From JAPLDP01 sp964628285 (GTDB taxonomy: Bacteria > Bacteroidota > Bacteroidia > Bacteroidales > JAGONC01): a stretch of 21,033 nt of DNA. Made by a program: the position numbers and the translations under genes. The stretch lies in contig CAZVNP010000056.1 in NCBI GenBank assembly GCA_964628285.1, forward strand, positions 1 through 21,033, given 5' to 3'. Under the pieces are notes generated by a model. It worked only from the letters and a program-made list of their open reading frames with translations, ran no database searches and was not told the DNA's origin. Positions 6,756 to 15,597 of the stretch are shown in pieces. Every line of letters begins with the position of its first letter. Position 1 is the first letter of the stretch.

Positions 6756-8018
6756 TTAATGATACCGGAAAGACTGCATGCCTCCGAAGAAATAGTCCAG
6801 TCCGATGTCGATCGCCAGACCTGACTGGGTGTGCTTGGTATCTGGCCCATTTGGAATATTAGATTTATAAGTTTGTGACTCAAAGCCTAATTGAGGCGAA
6901 AAAGCGAAATTATCCGTGAAGAAACAGTTATACCCTGCGCCGGCGTAATACTGTGTGATTCTATCCTTCCAATCATTTTTATATAATGACAAGGCATGTC
7001 TCCAATTGTCCACCCCAAGGCCAAAACCGGCATTGACAAAGAGGTTCTTCATACAGCCTTTAAAGGGGAGATTGTACATAACCTGCGGCATGAAAGTAAA
7101 CTCGGTGCCGGACTGGTCAAGAGAAGACGGAGAATCATTTTTACCCCTATAGTGATAAGTATCGAGATTCAGTCTTAATCCCACTGCCAGGTTATCTATG
7201 ACATAATAATACCCATTAACGGCACCACGAAACTCGTTTTCATACCGATCCGTTGTTACAATGCGGTTACCGGTCTCATCCTCCCCATGGCTTTTGTAAT
7301 TGCCAAAAGATATATCGATCCATGTGCTGACGCCCAGAGAAGCGTAACCCTGGTGATAACGTTCGCTAACGGTAGAGCAGCCCTGGCCTATATCGCAATA
7401 ATAATCGTGTGTCGGTACGAAAAACATGAGGTTAAGATAAATGTCAAAGTAATTGTCCTTGTCGTCACCTCCATCCCATTTGCCTTTACCCGATTCATAT
7501 GAGATACCGGGAGTGATAAAACCATCACAATTGCTGGCCATCATAAAAGGTGATTCCAGACAAATCATCCACTTGAACAGTTTACAATTATTTGAATTGC
7601 CATTCTCACCGACTTTATATCTGGCCTGTCCAATACCCCCAGCGCCCCAAGCCTGCAGGTTGAAGTTGCCGAAGCTCCTGCCATACATCAGCTCCAGATA
7701 TCCCATATTGCTGTAATATTTATGGATCGTATTGTACTTTGTATTCTTTTCCCGTGACCCGTTTTGGTCATACCACAGGCCCACGGCAAAATGATCGACA
7801 GGAAAATAGAGTGCCCACAAATTGACACTCGTGAGAACCGTATTACCGTACTTATCGCCGTCCTGCTTATCGGAAAGGAATTTGGCGCTGAATCCCTGAT
7901 TGACATCGTAGCTCCAGGTCCCTTTTGAATAGATACCTGCGTCCTGCCCAAAAACGGCTAACATACCCGTTAAAGAAAAATGCAGAAAGAAGATAAAAAG
8001 GAAATAGCTGATTCTCAT
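6756..8018 (-). CDS. Outer-membrane beta-barrel protein, paralogue 1
   Basis: The protein has 420 residues. A 25-residue signal peptide (MRISYFLFIFFLHFSLTGML, ending VFGQ) is followed by strand-rich sequence with many alternating aromatic residues and glycines. It is closely related along its whole length to the product of 8414-9682: DAGIYSKGTWSYDVNQGFSA, GYLELMYGRSFGNFNLQAWG and FFVPTHDYYCDIGQGCS are identical or nearly so. Two cysteines in CDIGQGC sit in a likely surface loop and may form a disulfide. The last strand FGLDYFF-like segment is followed by the short tail GGMQSFRYH, so the protein does not end at the usual aromatic residue. It has its own promoter at 8069-8099. I do not recognise a named family beyond a general outer-membrane barrel, and function is unknown. 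Confidence 0.82.
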   Translation of the reverse strand: MRISYFLFIFFLHFSLTGMLAVFGQDAGIYSKGTWSYDVNQGFSAKFLSDKQDGDKYGNTVLTSVNLWALYFPVDHFAVGLWYDQNGSREKNTKYNTIHKYYSNMGYLELMYGRSFGNFNLQAWGAGGIGQARYKVGENGNSNNCKLFKWMICLESPFMMASNCDGFITPGISYESGKGKWDGGDDKDNYFDIYLNLMFFVPTHDYYCDIGQGCSTVSERYHQGYASLGVSTWIDISFGNYKSHGEDETGNRIVTTDRYENEFRGAVNGYYYVIDNLAVGLRLNLDTYHYRGKNDSPSSLDQSGTEFTFMPQVMYNLPFKGCMKNLFVNAGFGLGVDNWRHALSLYKNDWKDRITQYYAGAGYNCFFTDNFAFSPQLGFESQTYKSNIPNGPDTKHTQSGLAIDIGLDYFFGGMQSFRYH

Positions 8019-8068
8019 AATAACGGAATATTAGTATTGCTGTAACAAAGGATTTAATGATTGGAAAG

Positions 8069-8099
8069 TAAAGTTAATGTTTTATTTAATATAGACAAG
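8069..8099 (-). promoter_or_regulatory. Promoter of outer-membrane paralogue 1
   Basis: On the minus strand, CTTG (8099-8096) is followed by exactly 19 bases and then TAACTTTA (8076-8069), one base from the -7 consensus TAnnTTTG. The start codon lies about 50 bases downstream. The paralogue's promoter at 9739-9769 has the same elements and spacing. Confidence 0.65.
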
Positions 8100-8175
8100 A
8101 TTTTATTGTGAAAATTATTTCTTTTTATCCTGAAGATATGGTTTCAGCCATATTAATACTAAACCGGGACTTTAT

Positions 8176-8371
8176 GAATATCCAATAATGAATATCGAGC
8201 ACAGAACGAGAATATCCAACTGTAAATGAGAATGATACCCTCACAAGCCCGCAGGGCTTCAACATGCCTAACCTCCGGCGGCGCCGGAGGTTGACGAAGA
8301 CCTGCATACCTCACGACCCTGAAGGGGTCGAACAGGATTCAACCTGGGAAGAGCCTCGTGTAAGAACACGA
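8176..8371. repeat. Mosaic intergenic repeat, copy B, with four short palindromes
   Basis: GAATATCCAATAATGAATAT and related units (8176-8235) are followed by four palindromes: AAGCCCGCAGGGCTT (8245-8259), arms AACCTCCGGC/GCCGGAGGTT (8270-8292), CGACCCTGAAGGGGTCG (8314-8330) and TCGTGT/ACACGA (8356-8371). Most are followed by an AACATGCCTAACC-like tail. The order parallels copy A. Together with the promoter at 8069-8099, this fills most of the 395-base gap between the two paralogues. I see no gene there. Confidence 0.6.
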
Positions 8372-8413
8372 ATAACTAACACCACCAGGAATCAGATTAT
8401 ACCTGACAACGCT

Positions 8414-9682
8414 TTAATGGTACCGGACAGCTTGCTTTCCCCCAAAGAAATAATTCAATCCAATCTCGATCGTCGGACCCGATTTGTTATCTTTTATATC
8501 AGGACCGTCCGGGTTTTTGGTTTTATTGGTCTGTGATTCAAAGCCTATCTCAGGTGTAAAGGCCAGAAAATTGGTAAAAAAGTAATTATATCCTGCGCCT
8601 GCATAAAACTGTGTGATATTTTCTTTAGTATCCGTGGTATAACTCCCGGAAGTGGATTTCGAATTGTCGACGCCCAGGCCAAAACCCGCATCGACAAAGA
8701 GGTTATTCAGGCAACCCTGAAGAGGCAGATTGTAAAGTACCTGCGGCATAAAAGTGAACGCCGTGCCCGACTGGTCAGTTTTGTAGACCGCATCGTCTTT
8801 GCTCTTATATTTATAGGTGTCGAGTTTCAGCTGTGCTCCCACCGCCAGGTTATCGATGACATAATAATACCCGTTAATAGAACCGCAGAAGTCGTTTTCG
8901 GATTGATCCATTTGCAGGGTACTGTTACCGGTCTCATCCTCCCAATGGCTCTTGTAATTTCCAAACGACAGGTCGATCCATGTGCTGACGCCCAGAGAAG
9001 CGTAACCCTGATGGTAACGTTCGCTGACGGCAGAGCAACCTTGGCCTATATCGCAGTAATAATCATGTGTCGGTACGAAGAACATCAGGTTAAGATAAAT
9101 GTCGAAGTAATTGTACTTGTCGTCACCTCCATCCCACTTGCCTTTATCCGATTCATACGAGATGCCGGGTGTGACATAACCGTTGCAGCCGCTGGCCACC
9201 TTGAAAGGTGATTCCAGGCCGATCATCCAGTTGAAAAGTTTATCTTTTTCCGTATTCGTCGTCTCATATCCCTCATATTTGTATTTAGCCTGTCCAATAC
9301 CCGCAGCGCCCCAGGCCTGCAGGTTGAAGTTGCCGAAGCTCCTGCCGTACATCAGCTCCAGATATCCCACGTTGCTGCTTGAAATATTGGTCGATTTATA
9401 CTCTGTATTCTTGTCTCGCGACCTGTTGTGGTCATACCACAGGCCCACGGCAAAATGATTGACAGGGAAATAGAGTGCCCACAAGTCAGCATGGGTGAGG
9501 ACCGAATTACCATACTTATCGCCGTCCCGCTTATCGGAAAAGAATTTGGCGCTGAATCCCTGATTGACATCATAGCTCCAGGTGCCTTTTGAATAGATGC
9601 CTGCATTCTGGGCATGCGTGGGTATCATTCCTCCCAGCAGAAAGATGATAACCCCTAACGACAGGAAGTAATTTAGTTTCAT
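8414..9682 (-). CDS. Outer-membrane beta-barrel protein, paralogue 2
   Basis: The protein has 422 residues from ATG 9682. That start gives a 25-residue signal peptide (MKLNYFLSLGVIIFLLGGMI, ending THAQ), the same length as in paralogue 1. An ATG two codons upstream at 9688 is also possible. The mature protein shares most of its sequence with paralogue 1, including GYLELMYGRSFGNFNLQAWG, the YYCDIGQGCS loop and the C-terminal NYFFGGKQAVRYH block. At DNA level the segment encoding GYASLGVSTWID contains an uninterrupted identical run of more than 30 bases shared with paralogue 1, which indicates recent duplication or gene conversion. Differences concentrate in segments such as residues 70-90 and 110-125 (signal peptide included), likely surface loops. 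Function is unknown; surface exposure and loop variation fit an adhesion, binding or antigenic role, but that is inference. Confidence 0.82.
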   Translation of the reverse strand: MKLNYFLSLGVIIFLLGGMIPTHAQNAGIYSKGTWSYDVNQGFSAKFFSDKRDGDKYGNSVLTHADLWALYFPVNHFAVGLWYDHNRSRDKNTEYKSTNISSSNVGYLELMYGRSFGNFNLQAWGAAGIGQAKYKYEGYETTNTEKDKLFNWMIGLESPFKVASGCNGYVTPGISYESDKGKWDGGDDKYNYFDIYLNLMFFVPTHDYYCDIGQGCSAVSERYHQGYASLGVSTWIDLSFGNYKSHWEDETGNSTLQMDQSENDFCGSINGYYYVIDNLAVGAQLKLDTYKYKSKDDAVYKTDQSGTAFTFMPQVLYNLPLQGCLNNLFVDAGFGLGVDNSKSTSGSYTTDTKENITQFYAGAGYNYFFTNFLAFTPEIGFESQTNKTKNPDGPDIKDNKSGPTIEIGLNYFFGGKQAVRYH

Positions 9683-9738
9683 AAGCATAGGTTTTTGTTG
9701 ATGAGTGATTTACATAATTTTGACATGGGTTGATGAAG

Positions 9739-9769
9739 TAAAATTAATGAATTTCTCATAAAAGTCAAG
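9739..9769 (-). promoter_or_regulatory. Promoter of outer-membrane paralogue 2
   Basis: On the minus strand, CTTG (9769-9766) is followed by 19 bases and then TAATTTTA (9746-9739). The -7 region CATTAATTTTACTT differs from that of paralogue 1 (CATTAACTTTACTT) at one base. The start codon is about 57 bases downstream. Confidence 0.65.
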
Positions 9770-9919
9770 AATTTTTTTCGCCTGACCTGCTTACCGGCTG
9801 CAAATCCATTCCCACTGTCTTAATTTTCGTAGAACTAACTATTGCCTATATTATCCTTCGAGCTGATCCATCGTCCAAATAAAGTTATGTTTATCTTTAA
9901 CCCGGCATTACAGTTATCT

Positions 9920-9951
9920 TTTGTTACATTCAGTTCATCTTGTTAAATTTG
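9920..9951 (+). promoter_or_regulatory. Promoter of the M16 protease gene
   Basis: TTTG at 9920-9923 and TAAATTTG at 9944-9951 are separated by 20 bases, close to the Bacteroidota consensus. Transcription would begin near 9957, leaving a leader of about 70 bases before the ATG at 10029. Confidence 0.65.
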
Positions 9952-10028
9952 CCTTTCTGGGCCGTACGTCTTTTGCATTGATCCACAACTGAATCCGGCT
10001 TCAGTGATGAAAACAATATAAAAACGGT

Positions 10029-12926
10029 ATGATGAAGACGAAATTACTTCCATTATTATTCTTCATTTTTCATCTGGTATACCTCTATGGCCAAGATCCG
10101 CTGGCAGTAAGAGAATATCAGCTGAATAACGGATTGACGGTTTACCTCAACGAAGATCACACGCTTCCCAATGTTTTCGGTGCCGTGGTGGTCAAAGGCG
10201 GCAGCAAGCGTGATCCGGCCGATGCCACCGGCATCGCCCATTATTTTGAGCACATCATGTTCAAGGGCACCGACGAGTTGGGAACAGTGGACTATGCTGC
10301 CGAAAAAGTCTATCTCGACAGCATCCGGGCCGAGTACGACTCGCTGGGAACCACTGCCGATGCCGCCCTTCGCAAAAAGATTCAGCTTAAAATAAACGAT
10401 CTCTCCATTAAAGCGGCCGACTATGCCATCCCCAATGAACTTAATAAAATTTTATCAGGTATTGGAAGCATGGCCATAAACGCTTACACCACGGAGGAAA
10501 ATATCGTGTATTTTAATATTTTCCCCGGAGAACAAATTGAGAAATGGCTCGAGATTTACAGCCATCGTTTCATCCATCCCGTCTTCCGCCTGTTCCAGTC
10601 GGAGCTGGAAACAGTTTATGAAGAGAAAAACATGTCGATGGATAACTTCTTCATGGCCGTGCTGGAAAAATTCAATAAAAGTTTTTACAGGCTCCATCCC
10701 TATGGTCAGCATCCTGTCCTCGGAACGGTTGACGATCTGAAAAATCCTTCCATCTCAAAAATGATTGACTATTTCAACACCTATTACGTCGCCAACAACA
10801 TGGCTCTGGTTCTCTGCGGTGATTTTAAGTCGGACAGGGTCATACCCTTGATTGAAGAAAAGTTCGGTACCTGGCGCGGAGGTGAGGTGCCGGCTTTTCC
10901 TGAGTATAAAGAAAAATCTTTTACCGGACGCGAAGTGGTGGAGGAACGCCTGACGCCCATTAAGCTCGGACTGATAGGTTACAGAACCGTGCCGGCAGGT
11001 CATACTGACGAAATCGCCCTGGAAGTGGCCGGTCAGATCCTGTCGAATCCATCACAAACAGGATTGCTGGATAAATTGTACACAGATAACAAGATCATGG
11101 GTGCAGCCATATTCCCGTATGTCCATACCGACATCGGAGCGGCTGTGCTGCTGTTCGCACCTAAAATCATTGGTCAATCGCTTGAAAAAGCCGAAGAGCT
11201 TGTCATGAACGAAGTTAAGAAGGTCGGAAAGGGTGACTTTGACGATGACCTCCTCACGGCCGTCAAGCTGAATCTCATCATTAACCATAAGCAAATGCTC
11301 GAAAACAACACGAACAGATCATTCGATATCATCGAATGTTTCATGGAAGGAAAAAAATGGGAAGATTTTCTAAGCTACCCCGATAAGGTTAAAAAGATAA
11401 CCAGAGAGGATGTCAGGATAGTGGCCGGTAAATATTATGCTGACAATTACCTGTGCTTTTATTCGAAAATGGGTTTTCCGAAGAAAGAAAAACTGCAAAA
11501 ACCGCCTTACAGAGAAGTGGCACCAACAAATACGGAGGCCCGGTCGGTTTTCGCTCAAAAGATCGACAGCATGCCAATGGTAAAAGTGGAACCCCGGTTT
11601 ATTGAATACAATCCTGATGCGACAGCAGCACCGGATGTCACGGTATTGGATCTGAGCGACAACATGCACTATTACTATACACCTGATCCTATCAATGACC
11701 TTTTCCAACTCATCATTCAATATGGTGTCGGGACAAGAAAAGTGCCGGTTCTGAGCCAGGCTGCCGACTACCTGTCAAACCTGGGCACAACCGCTCACAC
11801 CTTTACAGAATTCAATAAAGAGCTTCAGAAGATGGGCAGCACCTATTCCGTTTATGCCTCCCCCGATTACTTCACTGTCAGCGTTACAGGTATCGACGAC
11901 CACTTCGAAAACACGATGATTCTGGTGAATGAGCTTCTCACGGGTATGAAAGCCGACGATGCCCAACTGTCCAAGCTGGTCGAAGATGCCAAGGCGAATC
12001 GAAAAGTTGAAACAAAAGAGGTGACCATGGAAAGTGAGGGATTGTATCAGTATGCCCTGCTGAAAGAAGGGTCACCTTTTCTGAACCGCCTGTCATTAAG
12101 AGAGATAAAGGACTTAAGGTCGGACTCCCTGCTCGCCGTGATAAAAAGAACGCTGAATTATGAAACAGATATTTTCTACTCCGGCAGTATTGATTGCGAT
12201 ACGGTTAAGGAAATCCTCATTAAATCGATCACATGGCCGTTACATCCGGTAAAGAGCGAATCACCCGTTGTTCCCGAAATGGCCCGCTATGACAGCAACA
12301 TCATTTATTTCATGGATGATAAACGGGCTGTTCAAAGCCAGGTGAGGATGTTTGTGGAAGGAGCAAATACGGATGAGACCACGCGCACCTATGTGCAACC
12401 CTTCAACGAATATTTCGGCAGCGGCATGTCCTCGCTGGTCTTTCAAACCATCAGGGAATTTCATTCCTATGCTTATTCGGCGTACGCTTTATACACACCG
12501 CCGTCACGGAATGGTTTCGACGGTGCGCTGACCGGAGGTATGAGAACGCAGGCCGATAAAACCTGTGACGCCCTGGACTCGTTTCGGGAGCTGATTGCCG
12601 ACATGCCTGAGAAACCCGAAAGAACCGGCAATATCCGGGAACTCATCCTGCAATCCGTTAATTCAGGACGGCCGACCTTCAGAGGATTCGCGCCACAAGT
12701 AGCGTCATGGATAAAAATAGGCTACTATGACGATCCCGATAAGCACCGCATGGACCTATACAACAACCTGACCTTTGATGACATCCTGGCTTTCTATCGT
12801 AATAATATCGCAGGAAGACCGGTCATCACCACCATTGTGGGCGATAAAAAACGGATTGACATGAAACGGCTTTCAACCATGGGAACACTGCTGGAAGTGA
12901 CAGCAAAAGACATTTTCAGGGAATGA
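10029..12926 (+). CDS. Periplasmic M16-family zinc metalloprotease (two-half form)
   Basis: The protein has 965 residues. A signal peptide (about residues 1-21, ending YGQ) sends it to the periplasm. The inverted zinc motif HYFEH lies at residues 71-75, with zinc ligands His71 and His75 and catalytic Glu74. The third ligand is probably Glu192 in ELETVYEE, which matches the ERxAVxxE pattern of the family. It lies about 117 residues after the HxxEH motif, longer than the classical spacing, because of a helical insertion at about residues 85-140. The second half (from about residue 520) repeats the M16 fold without an HxxEH motif and is presumably the non-catalytic partner that closes the peptide chamber. 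The length of about 960 fits the Bacteroidota two-half group. It probably degrades peptides in the periplasm. It stands alone with its own promoter. ATG 10032 is an equally possible start. Confidence 0.93.
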   Translation: MMKTKLLPLLFFIFHLVYLYGQDPLAVREYQLNNGLTVYLNEDHTLPNVFGAVVVKGGSKRDPADATGIAHYFEHIMFKGTDELGTVDYAAEKVYLDSIRAEYDSLGTTADAALRKKIQLKINDLSIKAADYAIPNELNKILSGIGSMAINAYTTEENIVYFNIFPGEQIEKWLEIYSHRFIHPVFRLFQSELETVYEEKNMSMDNFFMAVLEKFNKSFYRLHPYGQHPVLGTVDDLKNPSISKMIDYFNTYYVANNMALVLCGDFKSDRVIPLIEEKFGTWRGGEVPAFPEYKEKSFTGREVVEERLTPIKLGLIGYRTVPAGHTDEIALEVAGQILSNPSQTGLLDKLYTDNKIMGAAIFPYVHTDIGAAVLLFAPKIIGQSLEKAEELVMNEVKKVGKGDFDDDLLTAVKLNLIINHKQMLENNTNRSFDIIECFMEGKKWEDFLSYPDKVKKITREDVRIVAGKYYADNYLCFYSKMGFPKKEKLQKPPYREVAPTNTEARSVFAQKIDSMPMVKVEPRFIEYNPDATAAPDVTVLDLSDNMHYYYTPDPINDLFQLIIQYGVGTRKVPVLSQAADYLSNLGTTAHTFTEFNKELQKMGSTYSVYASPDYFTVSVTGIDDHFENTMILVNELLTGMKADDAQLSKLVEDAKANRKVETKEVTMESEGLYQYALLKEGSPFLNRLSLREIKDLRSDSLLAVIKRTLNYETDIFYSGSIDCDTVKEILIKSITWPLHPVKSESPVVPEMARYDSNIIYFMDDKRAVQSQVRMFVEGANTDETTRTYVQPFNEYFGSGMSSLVFQTIREFHSYAYSAYALYTPPSRNGFDGALTGGMRTQADKTCDALDSFRELIADMPEKPERTGNIRELILQSVNSGRPTFRGFAPQVASWIKIGYYDDPDKHRMDLYNNLTFDDILAFYRNNIAGRPVITTIVGDKKRIDMKRLSTMGTLLEVTAKDIFRE

Positions 12927-12944
12927 AGTTTTTTAAAAGTTAAA

Positions 12945-12975
12945 TTTGTTTGTAACAAGTATTGTATTAACTTTG
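12945..12975 (+). promoter_or_regulatory. Strong promoter of rpsO
   Basis: TTTG at 12945-12948, 19 bases, then TAACTTTG at 12968-12975: a perfect match to the Bacteroidota TTTG-N19-TAnnTTTG consensus. It is followed by CAGCCC, as at the rRNA promoter in this window. Transcription should start near 12981, leaving a leader of about 40 bases with GGAG nine bases before the ATG. Confidence 0.85.
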
Positions 12976-13019
12976 CAGCCCTTATTTTCAAAGAGACATA
13001 ACGAAATAAACGGAGTACG

Positions 13020-13289
13020 ATGTATCTGACATCTGAGATAAAGAAGAACATATTCAAGGAATTCGGAAAGTCTGAATATGATACCGGATCAGCCGAGGGA
13101 CAGATCGCATTATTCACGCACAGGATCAAACATCTGACCGACCATCTGAAGCAAAATCAGAAGGACCTGGCCACGGAAAGAGCCCTTGTGAAGCTGGTCG
13201 GCAAACGCAGAAAACTTCTTGACTACCTCAAGCGTAAAGATATTGAACGTTACAGGACCATCATTAAGAATCTGAACATCAGAAAGTAA
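13020..13289 (+). CDS. rpsO: 30S ribosomal protein S15 (uS15)
   Basis: The 89-residue protein has the usual length for S15. Family landmarks are the N-terminal FGKSEYDTGSAEGQIALFTH region, the HLKQNQKDLATERALVKLVG helix and the C-terminal GKRRKLLDYLKRKDIERYRT block. In the small subunit it binds the central domain of 16S rRNA early in assembly and helps form a bridge to the large subunit. It is followed by pnp, the arrangement found in many bacteria. It has a perfect phylum-type promoter. S15 represses its own mRNA in several bacteria; the short leader here could fold, but I cannot show a binding structure. Confidence 0.98.
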   Translation: MYLTSEIKKNIFKEFGKSEYDTGSAEGQIALFTHRIKHLTDHLKQNQKDLATERALVKLVGKRRKLLDYLKRKDIERYRTIIKNLNIRK

Positions 13290-13312
13290 CCGTTTTATCT
13301 TGCTCCTGTTAA

Positions 13313-13330
13313 GGCAATCAGTTTATTGCC
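13313..13330 (+). promoter_or_regulatory. Hairpin in the rpsO-pnp spacer
   Basis: Arms GGCAAT (13313-13318) and ATTGCC (13325-13330) surround a six-base loop. No T-run follows, so it is not a normal terminator. It lies where many bacteria have a processing or attenuating hairpin between rpsO and pnp. A role as an RNase processing site is inference. Confidence 0.4.
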
Positions 13331-13380
13331 GTGTTTGATTATGCCCTATCTGATTTTTAATCGAGTTATCTTTTCAACGT

Positions 13381-15519
13381 ATGTCGAATACCGGAATTTC
13401 TAAAACATTCGATCTTGGTGACGGCAAGATCATCTCACTTGAGACAGGGCGGTTGGCCAGGCAGGCCGGTGGTGCTGTCGTGGTGAAAATGGATAACACC
13501 ATGCTTCTGGCCACGGTGGTGGCGTCACAGGAACCCGTGGAGGGCCAGGATTTCCTGCCCCTGTCGGTTGATTACCGTGAAAAATATTCCGCCACGGGCC
13601 GTTTCCCGGGAGGTTTTTACAAACGTGAAGCTCGTCCTTCCGATTACGAGATCCTCATTGCACGCCTTGTCGACAGGGCTCTCCGGCCTCTTTTTCCTGA
13701 TGACTATCACTACGAAACACAGGTCATCATCACGCTGATCTCCGGCGACAAGAACAATTCACCCGATGCCTTCGCCGCCCTGGCCGCATCCTCGGCGCTG
13801 ACCATATCGGATATTCCCTTTAACGGTCCTATCTCGGAAGTGAGGGTGGTCCGCATCAACGAAGCCTATGTCATCAATCCTGAGATCTCACAGCTCGAGA
13901 TGGCCGATATCGATCTCATCGTGGCAGCCACTATGGATAATATCATCATGGTGGAGGGTGAGATGAGAGAAGTCCCCGAAGCGGCCGTTCTCACAGCTCT
14001 GGAGGTTGCCCATAAAGCCATCCGGATACAGTGCCGTGCACAGCTCGATCTTCTGTCACGCCTTGAGGAACCTGTGATAAAACGAACGGTTGACGCAGCA
14101 GATGATGATCCCGCTCTCCTCGAGGCCTTAAAAGAAGCCACCTACGACAAAGTGTACACTGTCGCCAAATCAGGCCTAGCCACAAAACAGGGACGTAACC
14201 AGGCCTTTGATGCCATCAAAAAAGAATTCCTCGAAACCCTTCCCGAAGAGGAAAAAGAAACCAAAGCCCCTCTGGTGGAACATTATTTTGAAGAGATACA
14301 CAAGGAAGCCATCAGGAAGATGGTACTCAAGGAGAGGGTCAGGCTTGACGGACGCCGGCTGGATGAGATCAGGCCCATCTGGTGCGAGGTGGATTACCTA
14401 CCCGCCGCTCATGGCTCATCGATCTTTACCAGGGGCGAGACACAATCATTGACGACGGTGACTCTGGGTACCAAGCTCGACGAGCAGATCGTAGACGGTG
14501 CCGTTTTCGAGGGCAAGTCCAACTTCATGCTGCATTATAATTTCCCGCCCTTTTCCACAGGCGAGGTGAAGCCGTTGCGGGGCACCAGCCGCCGTGAGAT
14601 AGGCCATGGCAATCTGGCCCAGCGGGCTCTCAAACCGGTCATCCCCAACGGGGGCAACAACCCTTATACCATCCGGGTGGTGTCCGATATCCTCGAGTCG
14701 AACGGCTCCTCCTCCATGGCCACCGTATGCGCCGGCACGTTGGCGCTGATGGACGCCGGCGTCAAGGTTTCCAAACCGGTAGCAGGCATCGCTATGGGTT
14801 TGATTTCAGACAAGGAATCCGGTCAATATGCCATTCTCTCCGACATCCTGGGCGATGAAGACCATCTGGGTGACATGGACTTCAAAGTCGCCGGCACCCG
14901 CGACGGCATCACAGCCTGCCAGATGGATATCAAAATCGAAGGCCTCTCCTATGAACTCCTCGCCGAGGCACTCGAACAGGCACGCAAAGGCCGCCTGTTC
15001 ATCCTCGATGAAATGGAGAAAACCATCAGTCAGCCCCGTGCCGACTATAAACCGTTCGTGCCTCGCATTGAACAAATGACCGTGGCCAAGGAATATATTG
15101 GCGCCATCATTGGTCCAGGCGGCAAGATAGTCCAGAACATCCAATCCGAGACCAACTCAACTATCGTTATCGAAGAAGTCGGCGAATTCGGCATCATCGA
15201 TATCGTTGCCGTCGACAAGGCTTCGATAGAAGCCGCCAAGCAGAGAATAAAAAACATCATCGCCGTCCCCGAAATCGGTGAGGTATATAACGGAACGGTG
15301 AAGAACATCACTTCATTCGGCGCTTTCGTCGAAATATTACCGGGAAAGGATGGATTGCTCCATATCTCCGAAATCGATTGGAAACATGTCAAGGATGTTG
15401 AAAGTGTCCTGAAAGTTGGCGATAAAATCGACGTAAAACTGATCGATATAGACCGGAAAACCGGTAAGCTCAAGCTATCACGTAAGGTGTTACTGCCCAA
15501 GCCGCCAACACGGTCTTGA
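13381..15519 (+). CDS. pnp: Polyribonucleotide nucleotidyltransferase (PNPase)
   Basis: The protein has 712 residues. It degrades RNA from the 3' end using phosphate, releasing nucleoside diphosphates, and works as a trimer in the cytosol. The order is standard: first RNase PH-like domain (about 10-145), alpha-helical linker (to about 320), second RNase PH-like domain (about 330-545) with the FSTGEVKPLRGTSRREIGHG segment and the catalytic GDEDHLGDMDFKVAG motif near 491-505, a KH domain with IIGPGGK near 576-582, and an S1 domain from about 635 (GTVKNITSFGAFVEILPGKD). The protein ends soon after the S1 domain (SRKVLLPKPPTRS), at the short end for the family. It lies 91 bases after rpsO. No good ribosome-binding site precedes the ATG, which is normal for this phylum. 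Confidence 0.98.
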   Translation: MSNTGISKTFDLGDGKIISLETGRLARQAGGAVVVKMDNTMLLATVVASQEPVEGQDFLPLSVDYREKYSATGRFPGGFYKREARPSDYEILIARLVDRALRPLFPDDYHYETQVIITLISGDKNNSPDAFAALAASSALTISDIPFNGPISEVRVVRINEAYVINPEISQLEMADIDLIVAATMDNIIMVEGEMREVPEAAVLTALEVAHKAIRIQCRAQLDLLSRLEEPVIKRTVDAADDDPALLEALKEATYDKVYTVAKSGLATKQGRNQAFDAIKKEFLETLPEEEKETKAPLVEHYFEEIHKEAIRKMVLKERVRLDGRRLDEIRPIWCEVDYLPAAHGSSIFTRGETQSLTTVTLGTKLDEQIVDGAVFEGKSNFMLHYNFPPFSTGEVKPLRGTSRREIGHGNLAQRALKPVIPNGGNNPYTIRVVSDILESNGSSSMATVCAGTLALMDAGVKVSKPVAGIAMGLISDKESGQYAILSDILGDEDHLGDMDFKVAGTRDGITACQMDIKIEGLSYELLAEALEQARKGRLFILDEMEKTISQPRADYKPFVPRIEQMTVAKEYIGAIIGPGGKIVQNIQSETNSTIVIEEVGEFGIIDIVAVDKASIEAAKQRIKNIIAVPEIGEVYNGTVKNITSFGAFVEILPGKDGLLHISEIDWKHVKDVESVLKVGDKIDVKLIDIDRKTGKLKLSRKVLLPKPPTRS

Positions 15520-15597
15520 GACGTAACAAACACGATTTTTTTTCGTAAAAAAACTACCTTCTTTTTTTATTTTCCAGGGAAGTTCATTCGAAAAAAC

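Larger units (their letters stand above)
9683..10028. other. Divergent intergenic region with two outward promoters
   Basis: This AT-rich spacer lies between the minus-strand outer-membrane gene and the plus-strand protease. It contains a minus-strand promoter at 9739-9769 and a plus-strand promoter at 9920-9951. Between them (about 9770-9919) I see no coding frame, palindrome or RNA motif that I can support. Confidence 0.6.

Noticed and set aside
8245..8371. CRISPR array
   Set aside because: The palindromes differ from one another, there are no equal-length spacers, and no cas gene is in the window.
8264..8536. 90-codon plus-strand frame across the repeat block
   Set aside because: It reads through palindromic repeats and into the antisense of the barrel gene; the product has no coherent protein pattern.
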